64,000 nt of DNA from Tretioscincus oriximinensis. Lineage: Eukaryota > Chordata > Lepidosauria > Squamata > Gymnophthalmidae. The notes beneath the pieces are model-generated. The model was given only the letters and a program-made list of their open reading frames with translations. It was not told the DNA's origin and did not search any database. Position numbers and translations under genes: made by a program. The stretch covers positions 894,968 through 958,967 of the forward strand of contig JAJVDF010000136.1 in NCBI GenBank assembly GCA_022410635.1, in the 5' to 3' direction. Positions 21,837 to 32,094 of this stretch are shown here, piece by piece (the first letter of the stretch is position 1; every line of letters begins with the position of its first letter).

Positions 21837-22620
21837 TGCTTTATATGGGCTAGACTTTAACAGGGCTGCAGCTATGACCGACCAAAATGATTTTACGAAA
21901 ATGCTTCAAGCCAGGTATGTGCAAAGAAGGCATAAGATAAAAATTGGTTGGACCAATCGCTCCTTCCAGCTAACTTCTATTACAAAAAACCTCCAATCAT
22001 GGATCACAGGAAAAGCGGGAAGTCTCAAGGCACCAGCTTAGACTATGAAATTCTGGCCAGTACCAAGCCTACAAAAAAAAATCCACACAAAAATCCACAT
22101 CTTCTTTTCCCCTTCAACTTCCATTTTGTAGCAATTGATATATACATAAAGGAATATCCTTTCAATTATTGGCATTACTGCACAGTTTGGCGCCTGAATC
22201 TCTTACCATCTTTTCTAGGGAAACACAATGTCCTTTACTGTTCTAAAGAGGCATTGAAAGGAGAAGCCTGGATGGCAGACAATATTTCCTCTCCTGCTAC
22301 TTTCAGATTTAAAATGACGGAATGAAATTGTGAGAGACACATTCCCTCCCTTCTGAATGCAATCTGAAGGGGAACCAATAAAAATAATTCTTGCTTCCAC
22401 TTACTGCAGGAAAGCCTCCACTCTAAATTTTTAAAGGAAATCTTTACAGCCAACGGTGAGAGAAGAATGTGGCTGACTAGTTTCAAGAGATGTTGAGGTC
22501 TAAATCACTTTTGCAGAGGCATGTGGGATGAACGGCCTTGGTTCACTTTCAAGTCAGTTCAACTGCAATCTGCTTAACAACAGATCACATTTCAGTGCAG
22601 CAGTACAGATCAGTTACTGA
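21837..22620. other. No recognised feature
   Basis: One open frame of 125 codons at 21948-22325 has no similarity I recognise and biased Lys/Pro/Phe composition. I do not call it a gene. Confidence 0.3.
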
Positions 22621-22621
22621 A

Positions 22622-22715
22622 CTGTAGAAATCAAAGACGTGGTGGTGTCAGTCTGGATCAGAATTACAAGCGAAGGGGGTCTTGGAGCATCTTGAGAACT
22701 TTTGGGTTGCATTTC
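22622..22715 (-). repeat. GTAGAC-family fragment
   Basis: GTCAGTCTGGATCAGAATTA and CGAAGGGGGTCTTGGAGCAT match the outer minus-strand end of the family. Confidence 0.5.
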
Positions 22716-22995
22716 CATTAGATCTTTAAAAGGGAATGGAAAAGGGATTTTATTGTTCCAAAATGAAAGCGAAGTGAGTGCTTAATTTTACCTGAGCTGC
22801 GAGTGCTCAATGAATATCTTTCACCAGGCTGCAGTAGATGGAAAATCCTGTTTTTTCCAGAGGAGGGAGGGAAGCTGCCCCCAGCCCCCATTATCTCGCT
22901 TTTTGTTGACTGATCTCCGCTGTCAGTGTACAAGTGGTGCGAATTACAAAAAGCAGCAGCGACAAACTGCGGCGCAGAAGCCTGTGGTGCATTTA

Positions 22996-23052
22996 GAGCG
23001 ACGCTGCAGCACTTCCGAGCACGTTTTTTACGGTAGCACATTCGGAACGATG
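22996..23052 (+). repeat. Shared 57-bp block, copy 1
   Basis: GACGCTGCAGCACTTCCGAG followed by a T-rich run and GGTAGCACATTCGGAACGATG. A second, clearly related copy lies at 51387-51442 with roughly seven differences. Family unknown. Confidence 0.6.
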
Positions 23053-23204
23053 CACCTTGGCTTCACAGTCATGGGCGCGTTAAAGGTCAATGGGAATGCA
23101 GCCTTGTAGACTTACGCCCTGTATGCACTGGCTGCGTAATCTGTTTAAGGGATCTCCTAATTCTAATCATAACTGGATAGGTTACAGTGTAACAGATTCN
23201 TGAA

Positions 23205-23728
23205 ATAAATAAATTCAGGTTCAACCCATTGCCTACTAAACCATCCCAGAGAGATGGCTGTCTAGCCCCTTGTTTGAGGCACAACTCACCATGAGGCATG
23301 AATAGCTCAGAGGTTAAGAGATGGTCTTTCACGTGAGGGATTGTTCTCAAAGCCGTATGTTGGCCCATGGAGAGGGGAGAACATCCTCTACTGGCCTCAG
23401 TTCAGCCAACTCAGCTGTCCGAAAATAAGTAAATTTGCAATCTACATTTCAAGTGGATTAATGAACACCACCACTAATCTGGTGGGGAAGATAGAATAGG
23501 TTGAAAATTAACCTTATAGGCTGCTCTGAATCCCTTTGGGTGAGTAGGGCAGGGTATCAAAAACAGATTGAATCACAGGCAACCTAATTGAATCATAGGA
23601 TCATAAGAGTTCGAAGGGACCTCAAAGTTCACAGGGGTCAAACTCTCTGCTCAAAGCAGGATTCGCCAAACCATCCCAGAAAGATGGCTGCTCAGCCTTT
23701 ATTTGAAGACCTCCAGTGAAGGAGATTG
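23205..23728. repeat. CR1(-)/SINE A(+)/CR1(-) composite, copy 1
   Basis: CR1 3' UTR words on the minus strand (TAAACCATCCCAGAGAGATG) lead to GCACAACTCACCATG. A SINE A on the plus strand follows (23290-23568). Another CR1 tail then runs from 23585 (GAATCATAGGATCATAAGAG, GGGACCTC). The same order recurs at 24205-24665. Confidence 0.7.
23290..23568 (+). mobile_element. SINE A in the composite, copy 1
   Basis: Divergent head ATGAATAGCTCAGAGGTTAA with B box GTTCTCAAAGCC, body CAACTCAGCTGTCC, tail GCTGCTCTGAATCCCTTTGG. No (CTT)n tail remains. Confidence 0.7.
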
Positions 23729-23744
23729 CAATGTATTGACTGCA

Positions 23745-23828
23745 CCTGCTGTAGACCTAGTCTATGAAAGCTCATGCTACTCATCTTTTCCTCTTAGTGC
23801 TGCAAAAATCCTTACTAGAAATTCTGAA
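23745..23828 (+). repeat. GTAGAC-family unit
   Basis: GTAGACCTAGTCTATGAAAG, CTCATGCTACTCATCTTTTC, CCTTACTAGAAATTCTG: one plus-strand unit without its palindromic partner. Confidence 0.55.
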
Positions 23829-24204
23829 CTGCAGAACAGTGATGGGGTTAACTTAACTTACCTTTAAATGATAGTCTCTCAAGGTCTGAATCCAAGCGAA
23901 TGGCAGGAACAAGATAGGAAACTTGACCGTGGTGTGCTTGTCCTGTTGATAAAGAAAAGAGAAAGATGAAATTCCAGACTGATAAGGACCTCAGTACAAC
24001 ACAAGTCAAACTTGACATTTGCAACTGGAGTCAAAATAGATGTTTCTCCAGGTTGCAACTGTAGGAGTAGTGTAGGAAGAACATCCATCATACAGTGTAA
24101 AAGGTTCCTGAAATGGATTACTTGGAGGTCATATTAGAAACATGAACCTATAGGGACCTTCAGATATAGGGTGGTATAGAAATGTAAATCAATCAATAAA
24201 TTTG

Positions 24205-24665
24205 AGCTCAACCCTCTGCTCAACACAGGATTTAATAACTATCCAAGACAGACAGCTGTCTGGCCTCCTGTTTGAAGACCACCAGCAAAAGGCAGCTCAC
24301 CATGTGGCACTAATGGCTCAGAAGTTGAGATGGTCTTTCATGCGAGAGATCCGTTCTCAAAGCCCTGCGACAGCCATGTGAGCGGTCTTGACTGGCCTCA
24401 AATTCAGCCAATTCAGGTGTTCAGAAGAAAGTAAATTTGCAATCTATATTTCAAGTACACTAATGAAGATAGGGGAAGACTGAATAGATGTAAGCCTTTG
24501 GGCAAAAATTATCCTTGTAAGCTACTCTGTACAACTAGAGCAGGGTATAAATGCCAGATTCTCCTCCTCCTCCTCCCTCTTCTTCTTCTATGGCAACCAA
24601 ATTGAATCTTAGGATCATAGACTCATGGAGGGGACCTCCAAATTCATGGATGTCAAACTCCCTGA
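24205..24665. repeat. CR1(-)/SINE A(+)/CR1(-) composite, copy 2
   Basis: CAACCCTCTGCTCAACACAG on the CR1 minus strand leads into CAGCTCACCATG, then SINE A (24305-24596) with a (CTC/CTT)n tail. CR1 tail words (TTAGGATCATAGACTCATGG, AGGGGACCTCC) follow. Same arrangement as copy 1. Confidence 0.7.
24305..24596 (+). mobile_element. SINE A in the composite, copy 2
   Basis: Head ACTAATGGCTCAGAAGTTGA, B box GTTCTCAAAGCCC, body AGTAAATTTGCAATCTATAT (the same variant as copy 1), tail GTAAGCTACTCTG and (CTC)n(TTC)n. Confidence 0.75.
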
Positions 24666-25110
24666 TGCATAGAAGGTACGTTGGGTACAACAGTGGCAGG
24701 TGGGAGAGGGTTATGAGGTTATCTTAGAGGCAGTGCCAGTAAGTAANTAGGTAGTTTTAAGACCATATTGCTACTGAAATACCCACAGATATAAGGGGAC
24801 ATAAAATGTATGAAATGTATGGCAGTGATGGTAATCTCCACAGTGGTTGATGGTGGACCCCTGTGATGACAACGACAGGGCTTACATGCTACCCCACCAT
24901 TACTACCAAATAAAACGTGATGACCTAATGAGGATTATAGGGGATCCCACATACGGATAGCAGATACACTTTACTTAAGTAAAGAAAGAACAAATATTTG
25001 CAAAAGTAACTTTAACTGTCTAGCTTTTCCATTCAGAGATCAAATGTATATATCATTGGCAAAAATGGAAGCTTCCCCACGACATGGTTTGCCTCGTTAT
25101 TTTTAAAGAA
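24666..25110. other. No recognised feature
   Basis: Mixed sequence; nothing recognised. Confidence 0.3.
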
Positions 25111-25290
25111 CAGCATTTGCCATCAGCCCCCACCTACCTTAAAGCTTGCACCCTGTTCTGACACATTTCTTAGCAATCTTGTCACATGTCAAGCCCCATA
25201 AGGCATTGCTTCACTTGCTTTACTACAATTCCCAGGATTCCCTGCAAACCCTCCTACAATTCCCAAGCTTTTGGAACATTTACATGTCTC
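25111..25290 (+). repeat. Family D interspersed repeat, copy 1
   Basis: GCCATCAGCCCCCACC, AAGGCATTGCTTCACTTG and ACTACAATTCCCAGGATTCC, repeated in order at 31306-31420. The last word is close to the ZNF143/SBS motif. Family unknown. Confidence 0.5.
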
Positions 25291-25828
25291 CCCAAAGTCT
25301 CGCAAGGTTTGCCAAGTTCACATTGCTGAATGTCCTCACAAAGTTGCTTTCGGATTTTACAAAACACCCACTGTTGAATTGCACAAACTGCTTGGCTTGA
25401 AATTCCGCAACAACAGATCTATTTAGCGAGGGGACCACTGTACATGAGTGATTTCATGGGGCAGATTCAAGGTGATGTTGCTACAGACTTGGTATAAATC
25501 ATCCATGGGATGTGGCCTACATTGCATGTAGCCCCACCCCAGTGAAAAGGCTTATTGCTTTGGTTGCAACTGTCCTGCCTGGCTAAAGCGATTTTTTCTT
25601 GGCCTTGCCCTCTTATATACTTATACTGCAGCCTCCTTGTACTTTGGAGGTGTGAGAAATCACATTTTTAAAAGTTATAAACCTCAAATTATATCAGCCT
25701 GTCCTACAAAGTGTGCATGAAACAAGGTGCTATTTCATATTTGTTTGTTATCCATTGTACTTTCTTTGCAAGGATACTAGAATCACATTTTCTGCATGTA
25801 TCTTCACTAATCTGGATTTGGGGATCCA
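25291..25828. other. No recognised feature
   Basis: No repeat or gene recognised. Confidence 0.3.
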
Positions 25829-26278
25829 GATCATAAGAACATAAGAACATAAGAACATAAGAACATAAGAAGGTCCATACTGGATCAGGCCACAGCCCAT
25901 CGAGTCCAGCATTCTGTGTCACACAGAGGCCCACCAGATGCACCTGGGCAGTCCGAACAGAGGAAAGCAAAATATGCTGCTCCTGTTCGTGACTCCCTGC
26001 AAATGGTATTTCAAGAGTCCTGCCTGTTGCTCCATCCCGGAGGCTACATCCAGACAACTATCTTAGTATCCATTTATACCTTTAGTGTCCATAAACCTGT
26101 CTAGTCCTGTCTTGAAACTATCCAAGCTGTTAGATACCACTACCTCTTCAGGAAGTAAATTCCACAGGCCGATGACCCTCTGGGTGAAAAAATACTTTCC
26201 TTTGTCTGTTCTCACTTTTCTACCCAACAGTTTTAAGGAGTGCCCTCTGGTCCTTGTGTTGTGTGATAGAGAAAAGGC
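25829..26278 (-). mobile_element. CR1 3' end with expanded (ATAAGAAC)n terminus
   Basis: Five consecutive ATAAGAAC-type units at 25830-25871 head a minus-strand CR1 copy. Its 3' UTR and coding remnant (NLSSPVLKLSKLL as the reverse-strand shadow of LDSFKT) run to about 26278. Other copies have two units. Confidence 0.88.
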
Positions 26279-27092
26279 AGGGGATGTTTTAGATCAGCTT
26301 ATGTGAGTTTCAGAATTGGACCTTAATGTGCAGGATCAAATATTCCTGGTGATGGAAACCATGGAGATCATCTCAAAGACGTAACAAAGCACAAAGCCAA
26401 AACATGTCCATCAGTTCACTGATAGACCTTGTGATCAGCATTTACTGCTATTCCAGATGGACCAGGAGGCCATTTTAGATCTTATTATATGTCCTGATCT
26501 GAAATATCGGCTGCGTTACCAAGAAGAATTTTTACTGAGATGGTAGCAACATCACATCAAATCCATTATACAAGTTCAGCGATCTACCTGCTATAAATAC
26601 CCATGGTCTTGGATTTTCCAGCCACTGCTGTTTGTCTAGCTACATAGTGGACTTTCAGTCAAGAGCCTTCGTGGGTTATTCAGTAACATGAACATGGTAA
26701 ATCTTGCGAGACTGTGAGGCTAGATGTAAAGATTCACAGGTTCTCATCTTGCAGAGAATGCTGAGAATTGTCATAAAGAAAGCACAGCAATGACTTATGG
26801 AGAATGTCCTCTGATGAGTGTGCAAGGAAATGTAACGGGAACACAGGAAACAGAGTGGAAAATTGGTGGTAGACGGAGCAAAAACACAAACCTCATTTTT
26901 TCTGGATTAAAATGAAATAGCAAAATGAAACATGTCATGGAGAGGCACCCATACTCTGCCTCTTGTAAATGGAATGTCCCACTTAAAGGGATGTGAACTA
27001 TACTCATCCTAATTAATCACCCATCTGTTGTTATTCCCAGCACTCCATTTGTAAATGTAGTCTGTTCCTAGGCACCTGTTCCCTAGCATTTG
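26279..27092. other. No recognised feature
   Basis: Over 800 bp with no repeat or coding pattern I can name. Confidence 0.35.
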
Positions 27093-27176
27093 AAGAACAT
27101 AAGAAGAGCCATACTGGATCAGGCCACAGCCCATCGAGTCCAGCACCCTGTGTCACACAGAGGCCCACCAGATGTA
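27093..27176 (-). mobile_element. CR1 3' terminal fragment
   Basis: AACATAAGAAGAGCCATACT to AGGCCCACCAGATG, where it meets the GTAGAC-type unit. Confidence 0.85.
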
Positions 27177-27295
27177 GAAGTATTATTGTCCACAAAAACT
27201 CATGCCATCTGACTTTTTCTTGTTGGTCTTTAATGTGATAAGAGACCGCCTTGCTAGATTTTTCTGGACCCCTACTAACACAGATCTTTCATTGT
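27177..27295 (+). repeat. GTAGAC-family unit with terminal end
   Basis: AGAAGTATTATTGTCCACAA, CTTTTTCTTGTTGGTCTTTA, GACCGCCTTGCTAGAT, CTACTAACACAGATC: one unit followed by the family's outer end. Its 5' half is replaced by the CR1 fragment. Confidence 0.65.
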
Positions 27296-28084
27296 AGTCA
27301 ACACTAGCTGTGCAGACAAAAGAAATGCATAAATAAGATAATTTTCCAAAACTCCAGTCCTGCCGACCCAGAAAAGACCAAGATCTTAATAGAAGTAAGT
27401 ACAGAAAGCCCGCAATTTTTCTCTTTACAAGTCATGCTGTTTCAAGTAATGAGTTAAAAAGACAGAAAGAGAAAAAGACAGAATGAAAAAAAAATGGAAG
27501 GAGTAACAGGCAGTAACAATAACATTTGGAAAAGTTCTTTTTTTAACCCATCACACAACCTTTGTGCCTGCTAGATTTACGGATCCGTAGCTAAAGAATG
27601 AACTGTCAAAGTGTGTTTCTTGATATTAACTGGATTTGATCTCAACCTTCCCACTCAGTGTAAGCACACGAGAGAAGAAAAAAAACACATTAAAGCATCT
27701 ACAAGGGGAGATACTCAGAAGACACGTTGACCAGACCAGATTCTGAGAAAACATGGATTCAGGGTATATAGATCTTTAAAGAACAGCACCAAAACTTTTT
27801 CCATACACAAAAATGGCAGGAACTCAGTATAGAGTGGCATAAACTCCACTGTTCTGAATCTTGTTCTAATACCATTATATTCTTTTTGAAATACGAAGTC
27901 CACAATTATCCACAATTTTCTAGGCACAGATGTGCTGTCAGTTATTGTGAGGGTATTAAAAGATTGGCACTTTTACTTTCCAATACAATCATAATGATGA
28001 AAATAAAGGCCACGAATTCTGGTAGACATTGCTGTGAGATGTAACGTAATTATTTTCACGTGCATGGAAGTCCTAGTATCATGG
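27296..28084. other. No recognised feature
   Basis: A/T-rich, with short A runs near 27490 and 27680. Nothing recognised. Confidence 0.35.
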
Positions 28085-28990
28085 GAAAGCGTCTTTATCT
28101 AGCAAAGCGGGATTGTAACACCTTAGAGACTAACAGGAAAAAGGTTGGCAGAAGCAGCTTTTTAGACAAGTCTACTTATTCAGACACTTCAGTAGACATG
28201 TCCACTGCCTACCTTTTCCATGTTAGTCTTCAAAGTCCTATGAGATAGAATATTTATCCATCTACCCATCCATCTACCTACCTACCTAACTACCTACCTA
28301 TCTGCAGAAAAAGATTTGTCTATGAAAGCCCTATCCTTTGCTTGTTAGTATCTAAGATGCTATGAGACGGCTTGCTACAATCTTTTAGAACATAAGAACA
28401 TAAGAAGAGCCATACTGGATCAGGCCACAGCCCATTAAGTCCAGCATTCTGTCTCACAGAGAGGCCCACCAGATGCACCTGGGTAGTCTAAACAGAGGAA
28501 AGCAAAATATGCTCCTGTTCATGAATCCCTGCAAATGGAGTCAACATCCAGACATCCATTCTAGTATCCATTTATACCCTTGGTGTCCATAAACCTGTCT
28601 AGTCCTGTCTTGAAACTATCCAAGCTGTTAGCTGACGACCACCTCTTCAGGAAGTAAATTCCACAGGCCGATGACCCTCTGGGTGAAAAAATACTTTCCT
28701 TTGTCTGTTCTCACTTTTCTACCCAACAGTTTTAAGGAGTGCCTTCTTCTTCCTCCATCCGACCATCCATCCAGGCAAAGAAGTAGGGTGGTGTACAAAA
28801 GCTCATGCTACCACCCTTATTGTTCCTAGTCTCTAAGACGCTATGAGACCTTTTGCTAGAATCTTTCTCCCTCCACCCACCCACCCACCCACCCATCCAT
28901 CCATCCATCCGAGGAAGAAGAATTGTCAACAAAAGCCTCTTGCTATATTTTCTGGAATCAGACTAACAAGGCTATTTCTTTGAATTTTTA
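28085..28990. repeat. GTAGAC-family array with CATC/CCTA spacers and CR1 insert
   Basis: A minus-strand half (28100-28180) and a plus-strand half (28185-28250) form a palindrome. Then comes a (CATC/CCTA)n array, a plus-strand unit (28305-28388), a CR1 insertion, a CATC array, another unit (28778-28865), (CACC/CATC)n, and a last unit. It ends GACTAACAAGGCTATTTCTT, the family's outer end. Confidence 0.75.
28389..28742 (-). mobile_element. CR1 3' end inserted in the GTAGAC array
   Basis: ACATAAGAACATAAGAAGAG to AACAGTTTTAAGGAGTGCC. It has a small internal deletion relative to the copy at 21520. Confidence 0.88.
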
Positions 28991-29727
28991 TCTTGCTAAA
29001 CATTTAATAGCAGTTACTCATAAGGGGGACCTTTTCATTAAAAATATGCACTTATTGATTTCCTGTTTTCCATAGTCCTTACTCTCTTTTTAATGCAGGT
29101 TAAACTAATAATGTATGGATTATTCACCTCAAACTTTCTGCTTCAAGTAATATTTGTGCTCTTGTAAAAATGCGTTGCTTCCTTTTGGGAAGCGTATTGT
29201 AAGTAAATACGATTGCTGTCTACTGACAATGTTTCTTGTTGCTCCAAGGGGAAAGTGAAAAACCAGAGAGCTTAATTTAGTCTTGAGGATGGACTTGCTA
29301 AGCATTTAATTCACATTCATTATAAGCAATGCCTTGAAAAGCACAATTCAGTCACAGGCTGCTGAAAAATAACGTAACCTGCCGTAAGGTAATATCCAAC
29401 ACTGTGGTGGTTTGGAAATTAGCAAAGCCACAATTCTTCCTTTGGAAAGCAGCCTATGACTGCAATTCCAGACTGCTCAGAAGCATGTCCTGTTGTGCAC
29501 AACGATGCTTACTTGCAAGATAGTCTCTTTAGGATTGCAGTTTAAACCCAAGTGCTCTAATCTGTTATTTGGAAAACCACAAATAAAGGCTTTTTTGCAT
29601 TTTGACTGGAGAATAGTCCAAGTAATAAGCAGGAACAGAGTTGTCATAGATCTATAACATGTATATATTTGTTTAAAGTGTTATATCTTTTGTACAGATG
29701 AAACTGGTTGTGCGTTTTGGAGGGAAC
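28991..29727. other. No recognised feature
   Basis: More than 700 bp, no repeat shared in the window and no coding pattern. Confidence 0.35.
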
Positions 29728-29984
29728 ATAAGAACATAAGAAGAGCCACACTGGATAAGGCCACAGCCCATCAAGGCCAGCATTCTTTCTCACATAGAAG
29801 CCCACCAGATGCACCTGGGCAGCCTGAACAGAGGGAAGCAAAATATGGACCTGTTCATGACTCCCTGCAAATGGTATCTCAGGAGTCCTGCCTGTTGCTC
29901 CACCCCGGAGGCAACATCCAGACATCCATCCTAATACCCATTTATACCCTTAGTGTCCATAAATCTGTCTAGTCCTGTCTTGAT
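29728..29984 (-). mobile_element. CR1 3' end, minus strand
   Basis: Terminal repeats ACATAAGAACATAAGAAGAG, CACTGGATAAGGCCACAGCC, coding remnant ending GTCTAGTCCTGTCTTGAT. Confidence 0.88.
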
Positions 29985-30322
29985 AAGGAAACCTCTCATG
30001 TTCAAATGAGTTTTGGAGGGAAACCTCTGATGTTTAAATATGACCAATCTCTGAACAGCATTTTGAGCGGGAAAATAGGAATGCAGTGATTGGCTAGAAG
30101 ACTGTATAAATATAGCTGCTCTGGCAGCAGGCAGTCACTGCAAACCAAATTCAGAGTCTCTCAAGAGCTGCAATAATTCACTTTCAGAACTTGAAATCAC
30201 TTGTCTGGGTGTTCATTNGCCATCGAGANTCTCACAAGAGCATTCACATTCTTTAAGCACTTCACTGTTTTCCAATCACTCCTAAAGCATTCTCAAACGT
30301 AGTTGGTGATGGGACTCAGCCA
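29985..30322 (+). mobile_element. Possible solo LTR
   Basis: A direct repeat-like pair (GGAAACCTCTCATGTTCAAA / GGGAAACCTCTGATGTTTAA) at 29988 and 30018 is followed by GATTGGCTAGAAGACTG, TATA-like TATAAATATAGCTGC at 30108 and a C/A-rich downstream part. The layout is like an LTR promoter. Ends and clade are not established, and no internal region adjoins. Confidence 0.35.
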
Positions 30323-30527
30323 GTTGACAATGGTTCAGGCGAACTGGTTGTTAAACTGGCACTCCTCCTGATGGCATTTCTGGTTCCTTTTCCAGGAACA
30401 CCCACTTAAAGTACGGCATCTACTTAAGTGATGGCTTTTGGGAACGTCACCTTAAGTGAGATGCAGTTTGTAAACATGTTGAGATGTAAGTGAGATGAAT
30501 TTGAGATGCAGTGTATAAACATACACT

Positions 30528-30772
30528 GAGAGCCAGTTTGGTGTAGTGGTTAGAGTGTTGGACGCATGTCTGGTAGTCTCCCGGTTCAATTCCCCACACC
30601 TCCATGAAAGCCAACTGGGTGACCTTGGGCCTGTCACTGTTCTTTAGAACTCTCTCAGCCCCACCTACTTCACGGGGTGTCTGATGTGGAGAAAGCAACA
30701 AAAGCTATGTTGGCTGCCCTGAGACCTTCGTGTATAGAGTGGGATATAAGTCCAAATAAATAAATAAATAAT
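30528..30772 (+). mobile_element. SINE B, full length
   Basis: The cleanest plus-strand copy. Head GAGCCAGTTTGGTGTAGTGG, B box GGTTCAATTCCCC, GACCTTGGGCCTGTCACTG, tail CTGCCCTGAGACCTTCGTGT and (AAAT)n. Confidence 0.9.
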
Positions 30773-30891
30773 GATGGCATTTCTGGTTTCTGTTATCACT
30801 TCACAGTAGAGAACCATTTGTTAAACTATCTGAATCCCATCTGGCTTAGGTTCTGTTTGCAAAGCCTCAGTAACGCATTATAAGAACTTTT

Positions 30892-31081
30892 TAGGCTGAC
30901 CAGATGACCCCTTTTGGGGTGGTGGTGTTGAAACCCATTTTTGGGGTGCCTCCTGTTTTTTCTGAGGGAAAAAAAACATTTTTTTGAAAAAAATCTTTTT
31001 TCTCAGAAAAAACTGTGAGGCACCCCAAAACCAGGTTTTCAAACCCCCCCCCCCCAAAAAAAGGGGTCATCTGGTCAGCCA
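30892..31081. mobile_element. TGACCAG-short foldback MITE, copy 2
   Basis: TAGGCTGACCAGATGACCCC left arm and GGGGTCATCTGGTCAGCC right arm, with GGGGTGCCTCCTGTTTTTTC and its inverse inside. A-rich centre. No coding. Confidence 0.88.
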
Positions 31082-31305
31082 CAACACAGTGAATGTACAG
31101 TGACAGTGCATGTCAGCCATTTTCTTGGGTGCACAGGCTTCCTAGGAGGTAATGGGAATCCTGTTTTCTTGGGAGCTCTCTGAATCTCCAAGCACTAGCT
31201 GGCCAGCAGTTCAGAATAAAAAAGGGAGGCAGAATGAGCTCTCACAGGTTGCATCCACACCTGTCCATTTCCTCCCCTCTGCAAATGCTCAAAAAAAACA
31301 AANGC

Positions 31306-31420
31306 ATTGGCCATCAGTCCCCACTATCAGGTGCTGCCTCATTCGAAAGAGATGTCCCAGAAGGCATTGCTGCGCTTCCCTAACTACAACCCCCAGAATC
31401 CTCTGCAACCTAACCTGCTT
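31306..31420 (+). repeat. Family D interspersed repeat, copy 2
   Basis: GGCCATCAGTCCCCAC, AGAAGGCATTGCTGCGCTTC and ACTACAACCCCCAGAATCC in the same order as at 25111. Confidence 0.5.
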
Positions 31421-32094
31421 GTCCATGCAGACAAGAGCCAATGAAATCTATACAGTTTTCATAAACCCAGCCCTCCAAATTTTTCTTCAGCACTTTAAAA
31501 TGGAGGCCCTGCCCACATGGAGCTTTATTCTGGGCAACATCTCAGATGCTTGTTTTTACTGCACTCTAAAGACTGTTAAAGTACATGGAAGGCTGGACAC
31601 GCATGATCACACATGAGTCAGACGGAAAGAAAACTCTCCTCTAAAGTGCAGGAAATAGAACATGGGGATCGGGCCGCAGACAAGTCTATTTCTTCAGGTG
31701 CTATATGGAGATCTACCAAAGGAACCTCATAGGCTGCATCCCAAATATTAAATTTGCTGCATTTTACCTTACCAGGTTGTTATTTAAGCTGATTGTCCAA
31801 ATGACCTGCCAATCAGTATATAGGTTTATTCTTTGATGTGTGGAGAGTTCTGAGAAGAAACTGCGAGGGTGAGAAGGAAAAGGATCGGATATTGGTAGCA
31901 AATTATCCAAGATCATTTGGGATGTCTGGACTTCCAAAACAAAATGGCAGACAAGAGAGCGTGTCAGAAGCCGACAGAATAACAAAACTTGGGATGTACA
32001 GGAAAATTATGAATGAGCTACCTTAAATTCGGAAAAGCGATAAACTAAATTATTGGGAAATTCCGGAATATACACGTGCTGTGTGATACAGCTT
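31421..32094. other. Mostly unrecognised
   Basis: A short GTAGAC-type fragment (GCAGACAAGTCTATTTCTTC) lies near 31676-31696. Nothing else recognised. Confidence 0.3.

Noticed and set aside
21948..22325. 125-residue plus-strand frame
   Set aside because: No known similarity, low-complexity stretches and no splice or promoter context.
25830..25871. Regular short direct repeats resembling a CRISPR array
   Set aside because: They are the (ATAAGAAC)n terminus of a CR1 LINE without spacers.
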